DNA from: Maioricimonas rarisocia
GTDB lineage: Bacteria; Planctomycetota; Planctomycetia; Planctomycetales; Planctomycetaceae
Assembly: GCF_007747795.1 (NCBI RefSeq)
Contig: NZ_CP036275.1
Coordinates: 1,688,501-1,752,500, forward strand
DNA length: 64,000 nt
Reading direction: 5' to 3'
Position 1 is the stretch's first letter. Each line of letters begins with the position of its first letter. Shown piece after piece: positions 45,479-56,884 of the stretch. The notes beneath the pieces are model-generated. The model did no database searches. It worked only from the letters and a program-made list of their open reading frames with translations, and was not told the origin of the DNA. The position numbers and the translations under genes are program-made.

Positions 45479-47299
45479 TCAGGCGAGGTGCAACTGCTTG
45501 CGGGCGGACTGCAGCGCGTCGATCAGCACGTCGACGTCGTTGGCCGTGTTGTACAGGCCGAAGCTGGCACGTACGGTGGCCGGCACGCCGAGCAGGTCAT
45601 GCAGCGGCATCGTGCAGTGATGGCCGTGCCGCACGCAGACGCCTTTGAGGTCCAGTAGCTGGGCGAGGTCCTGGGCGGCCGCGTTCTCAACTGTGAAGCT
45701 GCAGATCGCTCCCTTGTGACCGGGCGAGGGACCATAGACCTTCAGGCCGGGGATCTCGCCGAGCCGTTCTGTCGCGTAGCGAAGCACGTTCTGCTCGTGC
45801 GTATGGATTGCGCAGAGGCTGAGATCTTCGACGAATTCGATGGCCCGCCCCAGAGCGATCGCCTGAGCGATGGGAAGCGTGCCGGCTTCAAACTTCGCCG
45901 GGAGGGCGGCCCACTCCGAGTGGTCCTTGTAGACGCGGTCGATCATGTGGCCGCCGCACAGGAACGGATCCATCTCTTCGAGCAGTTCGCGCCGCCCGTA
46001 CAGGACGCCAACACCGCTGGGTCCGTACAGCTTGTGTCCCGAGAAGGCGAGGAAGTCGATTCCTTCTCCGACGACGTTGACCGGCATGTGGGGGACGTTC
46101 TGGGCCCCGTCGACGAGGATCTTTGCTCCGACGGCTTTGGCCCGACGTGCGATCTCGGTGATGGGCGGAACCGTGCCGAGGACGTTCGACATGCCGGTGA
46201 CGGCGACGATCTTTGTCTTCTCGCTGAGGACTTCGTCAAGGCGGTCCAGATCGAGTTGCCCATCGTCGGTCAGCGGGATGAAGCGAAGGACGGCACCGGT
46301 GGCCTGGGCGACCCACTGCCAGGGGACGAAGTTGGCGTGGTGCTCCATTTCGTTGAGCAGGATTTCGTCGCCGGCCTCGAGGAACCTGCGGCCCCAGCCG
46401 TTGGCGACGATATTGATCGCCATCGTGGTCCCGGAGGTGAAGGCGATTTCCTCGATGTGCTCGGCACCAATGAACTGCCGCACCTTCTCGCGGGAGTGCT
46501 CGATCTCGCTGCTGACACGGTCGCCGAAGCGGTACACACCGCGGTAGGCGTTTGCGTAGTACTGCTCGTAGACTTCCCGTTCCTTGTCGATCACGCATTG
46601 CGGCTTCTGGGCCGAGGCAGCGGTATCGAGGTAGATGACCGGCATTCCGGACGGGAGTGTCTGCTGCAGGGCAGGGAACTGGGCCCGAACAGATTCGACA
46701 TCGAGCGGCTTTTTCTTGACGTCCGCATCGTCATCGGAGACCTGCAGAGCCGATGGGGCAGGCGAACCGCTGCGAATTTCCGGCTCGGCCGTGGGCGTCA
46801 GTCCTTCGGCTTCAAGGCAGCCGCGGGCGATCGCACGGAGCCGTTCGACCATCGAGTACAGGCCGTTGCGACGCTGCGGCACGAGGTGGTTTTCGAGGCC
46901 GAGCTCGGCGAATGTGTCGCGGAACTGTGTGTCGAGGATCTCCTGGGGCGCCTTGCCATTGGCAAGCGTGAGCAGGACGACGATCAGTCCGTCGACAATG
47001 CGTGCGTCGCTTTTGGCGCGCAGGTTGATGCGGGTGGAGCCGTTCTCAGCCGCGATTTCGGGGACGAACCAGACCTGGGACTGGCAGCCGTGCACCCGGT
47101 TTGCCTCGGTTTTTTCGCTGGCGGGCAGATCGGGAAGCTCTTCGCCGAGTTCGATGAGGTAGCGGCACTGGTCTTCCCACTCCCCCAGGAATTCGAACTC
47201 TTCGATCAGCTCGTCAATGGTGATCGGCTCGAGCTGCGGCACAACGTCTCTCCCGTATAACTCAGGCTGCGGCAGCGAGGGCCGCGCGTGCAATTCCAC
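45479..47299 (-). CDS. SufE-SufS fusion: cysteine desulfurase with its sulfur-acceptor domain
   Basis: 606 aa from GTG 47299. Residues about 20-165 are SufE, with the acceptor Cys in HGCQSQVW (about residue 72). Residues about 195-606 are a group II cysteine desulfurase (SufS/CsdA): the Schiff-base Lys is in FSGHKLYGPSG (about 421) and the catalytic Cys in RHGHHCTMP (about 561). The reaction is PLP-dependent transfer of sulfur from cysteine, first to the SufS Cys, then to the SufE Cys, for iron-sulfur cluster assembly. SufE and SufS are usually separate, so fusion places donor and acceptor in one chain. No other suf genes are adjacent. Confidence 0.93.
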   Translation of the reverse strand: MELHARPSLPQPELYGRDVVPQLEPITIDELIEEFEFLGEWEDQCRYLIELGEELPDLPASEKTEANRVHGCQSQVWFVPEIAAENGSTRINLRAKSDARIVDGLIVVLLTLANGKAPQEILDTQFRDTFAELGLENHLVPQRRNGLYSMVERLRAIARGCLEAEGLTPTAEPEIRSGSPAPSALQVSDDDADVKKKPLDVESVRAQFPALQQTLPSGMPVIYLDTAASAQKPQCVIDKEREVYEQYYANAYRGVYRFGDRVSSEIEHSREKVRQFIGAEHIEEIAFTSGTTMAINIVANGWGRRFLEAGDEILLNEMEHHANFVPWQWVAQATGAVLRFIPLTDDGQLDLDRLDEVLSEKTKIVAVTGMSNVLGTVPPITEIARRAKAVGAKILVDGAQNVPHMPVNVVGEGIDFLAFSGHKLYGPSGVGVLYGRRELLEEMDPFLCGGHMIDRVYKDHSEWAALPAKFEAGTLPIAQAIALGRAIEFVEDLSLCAIHTHEQNVLRYATERLGEIPGLKVYGPSPGHKGAICSFTVENAAAQDLAQLLDLKGVCVRHGHHCTMPLHDLLGVPATVRASFGLYNTANDVDVLIDALQSARKQLHLA

Positions 47300-47524
47300 T
47301 TTCTTGATTGTAGCGCTTCGCAGGTGTCAATCCAACGTCGCGGCGGATGCGGGAGTTGCGACAATGGCGAGAAATTGCCGGGAATGACGGTGTCGTTGAA
47401 CTTCAGCCTCTAACCGTTAGCATCTACGTTTGCTGCCGGAGTACGGGATCGGTCCCGCTCCGCGCGTCGCCGCCCGCCGCTCCGGCTCTGCCAGATGCTG
47501 CTTCCACGGGGAAAGGATCCCGAG

Positions 47525-49384
<1,860 letters not shown>

Positions 49385-49580
49385 CTCACTGCGGCGGCGC
49401 ACGGGGGCCGCGTATCGCCACGGAGTGGTGCACCGCGGTCGTGCGAGTGGAAAGCTGATCGGTCCTTTCGGGATTGAGCCGCATTGCGCCGAACGGATGC
49501 GTATAATGGGCTCTGAGGCGGGGGGACCGCTTTCTACGAAGACTTTCGCGGACGGGCAAAAACGCGAGAGGAATACCGCG

Positions 49581-52130
49581 ATGCGAAGTCGCCTGTACGC
49601 GACGATAATACTGTCGGCTGCTGCGCTGTGCGCAGAGCCGGTTCTGGCTGCAGGGCCGAAGGGGAAGATTTCGAGTCGACTCTCGGGGGCGGCCGCGGCT
49701 GCGCGGCGTGCGCCTTCCGTCGGTCGAAGCCTGGGGCGGGGGAATGCGGGTGCTTCGGCGGCCCGACGTCCATCGATTCCTTCGGCGAAGCGATCGGCGC
49801 CCCGGATCACGGCGCCACGCACGATCAATCCGCCTTCACGCAGCAGCCGCGGGAGCATTGGTCGCTCACCATCCGTACCCCGTTCCGGTCTGTCCGGGCT
49901 GAGGTCGTCTCCGTCGGTGCGCAAGCCGACGCCGAGCGCACGGCCCTCGCTGCCGTCGACGCGAAGCCTGCCTTCGACGCGAAGCCTGCCTTCGATACGG
50001 AGTCTGCCTTCCACGCGGAGTCTGCCTTCCACGCGGAGTCTGCCTTCGATTCGATCTGGCAGTGCAGCGACCCCGCGGACGATTACGCCTCCATCGAGGG
50101 GACCGTCGGCTGTTGGACAGAAGAGGGCAACCCCCTCGATTCCGTCCACACGGAATCTGCCGTCGATCCGCTCGGGACGGAGTGAGCCGTCGGCATCGTC
50201 GCCGTCCCGTTCGCGTGGTCCGGTGGCGAGTTCGCCTCGACTGGACAGTTTGCGTGAGCGGTTGCGGGAGCAGCGTCCGGCTGTGACGTCTCCGTCAACA
50301 CGCGTGCCGGATGCGGTGCGCGGGAATCGTCCGTCGGTTCGGAGTCCGGCCGGTGAGATCTCGAAGGGAGATCGGGCACCAGTTCGGCGTCCGGACCTGG
50401 AGCGGGCTCTGGAGACGCTGCGGCAACGGCAGGGGAATGCCGATCGTGGTGATGGTCCGACCCGCGGACGCCCCGGGAATTCGGATGGCGTCAAACTTCC
50501 AGGTGGCGTGAAGATTCCGGACGGGCTGAATCGTCCTGATCGTGATCTGCCGTCGCGCGTGCTGCCCGATGGCCGGATTCCTGGCCGCGGCGAACGTCCC
50601 GACCGGGACTCGGACCGGCGTCCCATCGACCTGGATGACCTTCGGCCGGGGCGGCCCGGCAATGGCGATCGTCCGGGACAGAGGCCGGGGGATCGGATCG
50701 ATTTGCGTCCCGATCGCGGGCGACCAGATGGTGGAAACCGGGGTGATCATCGTCACGACGGGGATCGTCCCATCGGGGACCGTCACGACGGGGATCGCCA
50801 TGACGTGCGACGTCCGGGACCGGATCGCTTTGGCCCGTCGCGCCGGCCCGACCGGCACGACGATCATCGGCGAGACGACCATCGTCACCGCAATGACTGG
50901 TTCGACGACCATCGTCATGCCGTGCACTGGGGCAACCGCCCCTGGTGGAACCACCGCCACCACGACGGATGGCATCGCGGCCACTGGCGGCACGATCGCT
51001 GGCGTCGCGACGTGCACCACCACCATCACCACTACTATGGTTACGGGTGGGGGCGTCCGTGGTATCGCCGTCCGGCTGTGTGGGGGCTGACGGCCTGGTC
51101 GCTGGGGAACCTGATCTACAACTCCGGCTACTGCGTCTACACGAACCCGTATTACGTGGAGCCGGTGGTGATCGGCACGACCGTGATCGAGTACTCGACG
51201 CCGGTCACGATGCTGGCGCCGGCGCAGACGGTTCCGACCGTGACCGAAGTGGCCGGCAGCACGGCCCCGTCCGAGGTTGCATTCGATCGGGCCCGGCAGG
51301 CGTTCTACACCGGTGACTATGTGCAGGCGCTCAGCCAGGTGGAGCAGGCACTTGCTTCGGCTCCGACAGACGCGGCCCTGCATGAGTTCCGCGCTCTGAC
51401 GCTGTTCGCCATGGGCCGGTATCAGGAAGCGGCTGCGACGCTCAATGCGGTCCTCGCGGTTGGTCCCGGTTGGGACTGGGAAACGATGCGGGGGCTGTAT
51501 CCGAGTGTCGAGGCGTACACGCTGCAGTTGCGGGCGCTCGAAGGGTATGTTCGTGAGAACCGCGACGCGGCTCCGGCTCGCTTCGTCCTCGCGTATCACT
51601 ACCTGACGTGTGATCACACCGAGGCATCGGTGCGGCAGTTGCAGAAGGTTGTCGAACTCGAGCCGCAGGATACGGTCGCGTCTGAACTGTTGAGCGTCCT
51701 CGATCCGGAGTCGGCTCCGACGGCGCAGGCTGCACCGGCTGGCGGTACGCCCGCTGGCAATGCACCGGCTGGCAACGCACCGTTGCTCGTCCCGCCGGCT
51801 GCCGGGGAGGAACCGGGACAGCCAGCTGCCCCGGCACGTCCGAAGCCTCCGACGGCCGAGCAGATCGTGGGCGAGTGGACGGCGAAGCAGGGAGACGACG
51901 GGACGATTCAGCTGCAGCTTGAAGCGGCGGGAACGTTCACATGGACGTTTACCCGCGATGACGATGAGAACGTTCTCAAGGGGACGTACACGCTCGCTGA
52001 CGACGTGCTCGTGCTGACGGCCGAGGATGGTGGCCAGATGGTCGCCAACGTTGGACTGGCGGACGAGACGCTCGGTTTCCGACTGGTGGGGAGTCCGCCG
52101 GCCGATCCGGGGCTGAAGTTTTCGAAGTAG
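49581..52130 (+). CDS. Secreted low-complexity Arg/Ser/Pro/His-rich protein with TPR and lipocalin-like tail
   Basis: 849 aa from ATG 49581, with AGAGGA nine bases upstream; a long in-frame extension overlaps thiC and is rejected. After a signal (MRSRLYATIILSAAALCAEP) comes an Arg/Ser/Pro region with SLPSTR-type hexapeptides (about 124-157), then an Arg/Pro/Asp/Gly segment (about 250-385), then a His/Asp/Arg-rich stretch (about 387-490) ending in HHHHHH. A hydrophobic YGYGWGRPWYRRP segment leads to two TPR-like helix pairs (AFYTGDYVQALSQVEQAL) and a Pro/Ala linker. The last 90 residues (VGEWTAKQGDDGTIQLQLE) resemble the small lipocalin-like stress domain. Function unknown; metal binding is possible. 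Confidence 0.85.
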   Translation: MRSRLYATIILSAAALCAEPVLAAGPKGKISSRLSGAAAAARRAPSVGRSLGRGNAGASAARRPSIPSAKRSAPRITAPRTINPPSRSSRGSIGRSPSVPRSGLSGLRSSPSVRKPTPSARPSLPSTRSLPSTRSLPSIRSLPSTRSLPSTRSLPSIRSGSAATPRTITPPSRGPSAVGQKRATPSIPSTRNLPSIRSGRSEPSASSPSRSRGPVASSPRLDSLRERLREQRPAVTSPSTRVPDAVRGNRPSVRSPAGEISKGDRAPVRRPDLERALETLRQRQGNADRGDGPTRGRPGNSDGVKLPGGVKIPDGLNRPDRDLPSRVLPDGRIPGRGERPDRDSDRRPIDLDDLRPGRPGNGDRPGQRPGDRIDLRPDRGRPDGGNRGDHRHDGDRPIGDRHDGDRHDVRRPGPDRFGPSRRPDRHDDHRRDDHRHRNDWFDDHRHAVHWGNRPWWNHRHHDGWHRGHWRHDRWRRDVHHHHHHYYGYGWGRPWYRRPAVWGLTAWSLGNLIYNSGYCVYTNPYYVEPVVIGTTVIEYSTPVTMLAPAQTVPTVTEVAGSTAPSEVAFDRARQAFYTGDYVQALSQVEQALASAPTDAALHEFRALTLFAMGRYQEAAATLNAVLAVGPGWDWETMRGLYPSVEAYTLQLRALEGYVRENRDAAPARFVLAYHYLTCDHTEASVRQLQKVVELEPQDTVASELLSVLDPESAPTAQAAPAGGTPAGNAPAGNAPLLVPPAAGEEPGQPAAPARPKPPTAEQIVGEWTAKQGDDGTIQLQLEAAGTFTWTFTRDDDENVLKGTYTLADDVLVLTAEDGGQMVANVGLADETLGFRLVGSPPADPGLKFSK

Positions 52131-52194
52131 TCTCCTCTGACGGAGCAGTGCCGCAATCGCGGTGGCTGCTCTGCCGACATCCCGAATGACGCAG

Positions 52195-52224
52195 CGCCCG
52201 GCGGAGTTCCGCTGGGCGTTTTTT
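52195..52224 (+). terminator. Intrinsic terminator after the low-complexity protein gene
   Basis: An 11-bp stem with one G-U pair, CGCCCGGCGGA (52195-52205) with TCCGCTGGGCG (52208-52218), is followed by TTTTTT (52219-52224). Confidence 0.9.
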
Positions 52225-52285
52225 CGTTGGCGGCTACGAATCGTAATGGAGGGCCGCTCGTACCGTCTTCCGGGAGCTGATCGAC

Positions 52286-52654
52286 ATGCGCGTGCTGCTG
52301 ACGCTGGTCTTCGGAAGTTTCCTGCTCGTCATGCTGTCCGTGACGGTCATTGCCATGCTGGACCGGAGCGTCTTCTCGGTCGGTGAGGAGCTGACGTCGG
52401 ACCCGTGGTTCATCGCCACGCTGGTGGATGCCTATCTCGGGTTTCTGACGTTCTACGTCTGGGTGGCGTATCGCGAGCGACGCTGGCCGGCACGTCTCAT
52501 CTGGTTCGTGCTGATCATGTGCCTGGGGAACATTGCCATGGCGAGCTATGTGCTGTGGCAGGTCTGGCGGCTGCCGGCCGGGGCTTCGATGGACACCCTG
52601 CTGCTGCGGGATGATCGCAGGGGACGTGCTCCCGCGACAGGAGCCGCCCCCTGA
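52286..52654 (+). CDS. DUF1475 family small membrane protein
   Basis: 122 aa. It has three hydrophobic helices (LLTLVFGSFLLVMLSVTVIA, TLVDAYLGFLTFYVWVAY, LIWFVLIMCLGNIAMASYVL) and the family block DPWFIATLVDAYLGF. Plants, bacteria and planctomycetes share this uncharacterised integral membrane family. The gene stands alone between the terminator and the SPFH pair; no function can be assigned. Confidence 0.82.
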   Translation: MRVLLTLVFGSFLLVMLSVTVIAMLDRSVFSVGEELTSDPWFIATLVDAYLGFLTFYVWVAYRERRWPARLIWFVLIMCLGNIAMASYVLWQVWRLPAGASMDTLLLRDDRRGRAPATGAAP

Positions 52655-53002
52655 TGCTGCGATCAATCAGCGGCGTTGTGCTGTCGTGACGGTGCGCGTT
52701 GCAGGGAACCGGTGGCCTGTGCCGACCGCTGACGTTACGCGGGGACTGTCGGAATGTCGGATTGCTCGTCTCGGCAGTGCCGGGCTGGTCGTGACGAGGA
52801 CCCCGGTTCGGCTTGATCGGGGACCGGGGAAACGGCGGAGGAAATGCCATTTGGTGGCGTTTTCATGATCCGGCAGCAGTTTCATTCCGTATGCTGAAGA
52901 GAGTGCGGGTCTGACTGCCGACGCGACGCGAAACGTTCTGTTTCTGCCGGTCGCGACGGTCGCACATCTACTCTTTGAGCCCACGTGTCGGGGACACAAA
53001 TC
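52655..53002. other. Intergenic region with no recognised feature
   Basis: 348 bases. No gene, clear promoter or repeat was recognised; frames here have no ribosome-binding sites or codon bias. Confidence 0.5.
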
Positions 53003-54628
53003 ATGGCGCGCTTTCCGCAGAGAGGCAGGGGATCGCAGGGCGGTCTGAAATCAGGAGTCGGATTGTTCTTCGTCTGCCTGGTGGTCATTTTCGGATCGTG
53101 GATGACGTACTCGATGTTCCGCATCGACGTCGGCACCGGCGAGATGGCGATTCTGGTTCACAAGGTCGGGAAAGATCTCGGCAACGACGACGAACTGGCC
53201 TCTTCGGCCGAGTACAAGGGGGTGCAGGTCGACGTGCTGACCGAAGGCCGGCACTTCCGGAATCCGTTCTTCTGGGACTGGGAAGTGATCCCGCAGACGG
53301 TGATCCCGGAAGGGAAACTGGGCGTGAAGGTGAGCCTGACGGGTGAGGATCTCGGCTACGGCGAGTTCCTGGCCCGCATGAAGGACGAGTCGACGCCGCT
53401 GACCAAAGGGGTTGTGCCTGGGGTGATGCGACCCGGCCGGTATCCGATCAACCCTTACGTCTTCGCCGTCGAGGAACATCTGCCGGTCACGATTGACGCC
53501 GGCTACAAAGGGGTCGTGACGAATCTGACCGGACGGATGCCGGAGAATCCGAATGCCCTGCTGGTCGCGACCGGCGAGCGGGGTGTGCAGCCGGACACGC
53601 TCGATCCGGGGACGTATTACGTCAATCCGTACGAAACGCGGATCAACCAGCTGGACTGCCGCAGCCAGCGATTCAATCTGTCGCAGAGCGGCGAGATGGG
53701 TTTCCCGTCGAAGGATGGGTTCTGGGTCCGGCTGGACGGGATCATCGAATTCCGGGTCAATCCGGAGAAGGCCGCTGAGGTCTACGTCACCTACAACGAG
53801 GACACGAATGGGGATCAGATCGACGAAGAGTTGATCCTGAAAGTGATCCTGCCGAACGCCCGCAGCTTCTGCCGCCTGCAGGGCTCGAACAGTCTGGGGC
53901 GCGACTTCATTCAGGGCGAAACGCGAACGAAGTTCCAGGAAGACTTCCAGGAAGCGATGCGGACCGCCTGTGAGCCCCTAGGGATCGAGATCATCCAGGC
54001 CCTGATCACCCGCATCCGTCCGCCGGATCAGATTGCCGCTCCCGTGCGGGACCGCGAAATCGCCAAGCAGGAGGAACTGCAGTATCAGCAGCAGATCCTG
54101 CAGCAGGAGTCGGAACAGAAGCTGGCCGTCGAAACCGCTCTGGTGGGGCAGAAGCGAGCCCTGGTCGAGGCGGACCAGAAGGTGGTCAAGCTGACGACCG
54201 AAGCGAAGCGGGAACAGGAAGTGGCCGTGACGAAGGCCAACGAACAGTTGAAGGTTGCCGAGTACAAGCTGGAAGCAGCGAAAGACGAGGCGGCAGCGAT
54301 TCTGGCCCGCGGTCAGGCGGAAGCGGACATCATCCGGTTCCAGAACGAGGCGGAAGCGGCCGGGTGGAAGACGGCGGTCGAAGCCTTCAGTGGCAACGGC
54401 ATGCAGTACGCCCAGTTCGTGATGTTCGAAAAGATGGCCAAGGCTTATCGCCAGATCATGGTCAACACGGCGGACAGCCCGATCATGCGGGTGTTCGAAG
54501 CGTTCGATCCTTCGGTCACGGCTCCGTCGGTGCCGCAGGATAGCGTGACGGCCGATGCCCCCGTCGATGAAGCCGAAACGAGCGCCAATGAAGTGGCTGC
54601 GGAAGCGTCCGGCAACTCCGCCAACTGA
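53003..54628 (+). CDS. SPFH/band 7 (flotillin-like) membrane protein A
   Basis: 541 aa from ATG 53003; a GTG six codons upstream is possible. One N-terminal transmembrane helix (SGVGLFFVCLVVIFGSWMTY) is followed by an SPFH domain (VGTGEMAILVHKVGKDLG, GYKGVVTNLTG) and a long charged coiled coil (about 350-470: QQQILQQESEQKLAVE). An Ala/Glu/Ser-rich tail ends the protein. Such proteins oligomerise on membranes and scaffold proteases or microdomains. The next gene is a paralogue 83 bases downstream (to its ATG at 54712). Confidence 0.9.
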   Translation: MARFPQRGRGSQGGLKSGVGLFFVCLVVIFGSWMTYSMFRIDVGTGEMAILVHKVGKDLGNDDELASSAEYKGVQVDVLTEGRHFRNPFFWDWEVIPQTVIPEGKLGVKVSLTGEDLGYGEFLARMKDESTPLTKGVVPGVMRPGRYPINPYVFAVEEHLPVTIDAGYKGVVTNLTGRMPENPNALLVATGERGVQPDTLDPGTYYVNPYETRINQLDCRSQRFNLSQSGEMGFPSKDGFWVRLDGIIEFRVNPEKAAEVYVTYNEDTNGDQIDEELILKVILPNARSFCRLQGSNSLGRDFIQGETRTKFQEDFQEAMRTACEPLGIEIIQALITRIRPPDQIAAPVRDREIAKQEELQYQQQILQQESEQKLAVETALVGQKRALVEADQKVVKLTTEAKREQEVAVTKANEQLKVAEYKLEAAKDEAAAILARGQAEADIIRFQNEAEAAGWKTAVEAFSGNGMQYAQFVMFEKMAKAYRQIMVNTADSPIMRVFEAFDPSVTAPSVPQDSVTADAPVDEAETSANEVAAEASGNSAN

Positions 54629-54711
54629 GCGGACGCTGCTGTCGACGCATTGCGGGCACTGACTGAAACAGACACATCCGAGGATCGGTTCCGATGCAGT
54701 CGGAGAATCCC

Positions 54712-56382
54712 ATGAACGAAGAACGCAGCAAATGGCCACTGTGGTTCACCGGAGCGCTGCTGATCGTATTGTTCGTCGCCGTCGGTGGCGCCTGGACGAT
54801 GATCGAGTGGACGGTCAACCGAATCTATGTCCCCGAAGGGCACAGTCTGCTGTTGCGGTACAAGGGGCCGCCCCTTCCGTTTTTGCCCGGCAGTCGACCC
54901 GTTGCCACACCCGGTGAATTTGCCCAGGTGGACGAGGGGGGGAATCCACAGCAGATCGGTGTGCTCCAGCAGATGAAAGGGCCGGGACGGCACTTTCTGT
55001 GGTACGGCTGGTGGCAGACGGAACTGGTGGAAGACACCGTCATTGCCCCGGGTGAGGTGGCGATCGTCACGAGCAAGATGGGCAAGGATCTGCCGGCGGG
55101 ACAATACCTGGTTGACGGCAACCTCGATGAAACCGAGTTCAAGGGGATTCTGCGGGGTGTGCTCGGGCCGGGACGCTACCGCATCAATCCGTACGCCTAC
55201 GACGTGAAGCCCATCAAGCTGGAGACGATCTCGCGCGGGGCCCAACAGAAGGTGGCCGGCTGGGTCGAGATTCCGAGTGGCTATGTGGGTGTGGTGACCA
55301 ACCTGACGGCCAACCCCGCGACCGGTGCGCAGCCAGGCATCTCGGAGGACGTGTTGCCGCCCGGTCTGTATCCGGTGAATCCGAAGGAACAGCATGTCGA
55401 CATCGTGAAGATCGGCTTCCGCGAGAAGAGCATCAAGGCGGAGCTGATGACCGACAATCAGGGTCGGATCACGATGGACAAGAGTGGCGAGCCGATGGTC
55501 GCCAACGACGAGACGGGCATCACCTTTCCGTCGAACGACGGCTTCAGCATCGTGATGGATTTCACGGCGGTCTGGGGCATTACGCCGGAGCAGGCTCCCG
55601 AAGTGATCCGTAAGTTCGGCAACGTGGAAGCGGTCGAAACGAAGGTGGTCGTGCCGCAGATTGAGAGCATCTGCCGGAACATGGGCTCGAAGCTGGGAGC
55701 AGTCGATCTGCTCGTCGGTGAGTCGCGTCAGCAGTTCCAGGAGAGCACGTCGAAGGCGTTCCAGGATGTGCTGTCGGACAAGGGGCTGACGCTGCTGTAC
55801 GGTCTGGTGCGGCACATCTACATTCCGCAGGAAGTTCGTGTGCCGATCCAGCAGTCGTTCATCGCCGACGAACTGAAGCTGACCCGCGAGCAGGAACAGC
55901 TGACGGCGAAGACCGAAGCGAACCTGCGAGAGGCCGAGCAGAAGGTGCTGCTGGAGACCGAGCGGATCACGGTCGAAACCGAGAAGCTGGTGGCCCAGGC
56001 GCTGGCCGAAGGTGAGAAGGAAGCCGAAGAGACCCGTGCCGAGACGACCAAGCTCGTCGCGAGCATCGACCGTCAGACGGCCGAGCTGGAGGCCCAGGCG
56101 ACCGTGCTGCGGGGTGAGGCTGAGGCCAACGTCGAGAAGTTTGCGGCCGAGGCGAAGGCGGAGAAGTTCAAGCTGGCCGTGCAGGCGTTCGGATCGGGGC
56201 AGGCGTACAACCAGTGGGTGTTTGCCTCGGGCCTGCCGGACGACCTGGAGCTGAAACTGCTGTACGCCGGCGAGGGAACGTTCTGGACGGACCTGAAGGG
56301 GTTCACGGATGTGATGCTGGGCAAGCAGATCCAGCAGCAGCAGCCGGAACGTCAGACGATTCCCGCGACGCGCCGGCGTTAG
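54712..56382 (+). CDS. SPFH/band 7 (flotillin-like) membrane protein B
   Basis: 556 aa from ATG 54712, preferred because GGAG lies six bases upstream; ATG 54694 would add six residues. It has an N-terminal helix (WFTGALLIVLFVAVGGAWTM), an SPFH domain (PGEVAIVTSKMGKDLPAGQ, YVGVVTNLTANPATGAQ) and a long Glu/Ala/Lys coiled coil (about 385-490). Shared blocks (MGKDL/VGKDLG, GVVTNLT, PGRYRINPYAY/PGRYPINPYVF) show that it is a paralogue of the preceding protein. The pair may form a hetero-oligomer like HflK-HflC. Followed by a good terminator. Confidence 0.9.
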   Translation: MNEERSKWPLWFTGALLIVLFVAVGGAWTMIEWTVNRIYVPEGHSLLLRYKGPPLPFLPGSRPVATPGEFAQVDEGGNPQQIGVLQQMKGPGRHFLWYGWWQTELVEDTVIAPGEVAIVTSKMGKDLPAGQYLVDGNLDETEFKGILRGVLGPGRYRINPYAYDVKPIKLETISRGAQQKVAGWVEIPSGYVGVVTNLTANPATGAQPGISEDVLPPGLYPVNPKEQHVDIVKIGFREKSIKAELMTDNQGRITMDKSGEPMVANDETGITFPSNDGFSIVMDFTAVWGITPEQAPEVIRKFGNVEAVETKVVVPQIESICRNMGSKLGAVDLLVGESRQQFQESTSKAFQDVLSDKGLTLLYGLVRHIYIPQEVRVPIQQSFIADELKLTREQEQLTAKTEANLREAEQKVLLETERITVETEKLVAQALAEGEKEAEETRAETTKLVASIDRQTAELEAQATVLRGEAEANVEKFAAEAKAEKFKLAVQAFGSGQAYNQWVFASGLPDDLELKLLYAGEGTFWTDLKGFTDVMLGKQIQQQQPERQTIPATRRR

Positions 56383-56429
56383 GACGCGTGAGGCTCGCTA
56401 CTGCGGGCTGGACGTAACGAACCGATCGA

Positions 56430-56468
56430 CAGACCGCCTGGTGAAGTGCCGGGTGGTCTGTTTTCTTT
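56430..56468 (+). terminator. Intrinsic terminator after the SPFH pair
   Basis: CAGACCGCC (56430-56438) pairs with GGTGGTCTG (56452-56460), one G-U pair, and is followed by TTTTCTTT (56461-56468). Confidence 0.85.
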
Positions 56469-56884
56469 CGGGTGGGTGGGCGGAGCAGCGCGACGACTGC
56501 TGGGCAGCCGTTGGAATGAGTGGCCTCGTGCCGGCTGCGCCGGCCCCGGTTGGCGAGCCACCGGGGCTACCCTCTGCAGGGCGCGAAATCCATGCGGAAC
56601 CTGGAGTTTGCGTGGATGGTGCGTCGCCTGCGGCGACAGCACCCTACAAGTGCTTGCCAGCCATCAGCTCCATAAGGCCAGCTGTTGCCGGCCGGGCTGG
56701 GGGCTTGCCTTCGGCTCGACCACCAGCCACCCGCCGCGACGACTGGCGTGTAGCCGCTGGTACGTCGAACGTCCTGCGTTTTTATCCCCGAGCTGACGCT
56801 CGGGGCTCGCCTGCGCTGAATGGCGTGCCGAACATGCTCGCCTTGCAGGGGCGAGCATGCCACCCGTCACACACCGATGGATGT
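56469..56884. repeat. Gene-free repeat-rich region
   Basis: 416 bases with no gene. 56617-56645 is an exact inverted copy of 12061-12089. 56832-56867 (ACATGCTCGCC...GGCGAGCATG palindrome) matches 63926-63961 with three or so differences. CCGGCTGCGCCGGCCCCGG (about 56528) resembles the core of the element at 32630. Confidence 0.8.

Noticed and set aside
47300-47524. Possible TPP riboswitch upstream of thiC
   Set aside because: The conserved CTGAGA and ACCTGATCTGG-type segments are absent.
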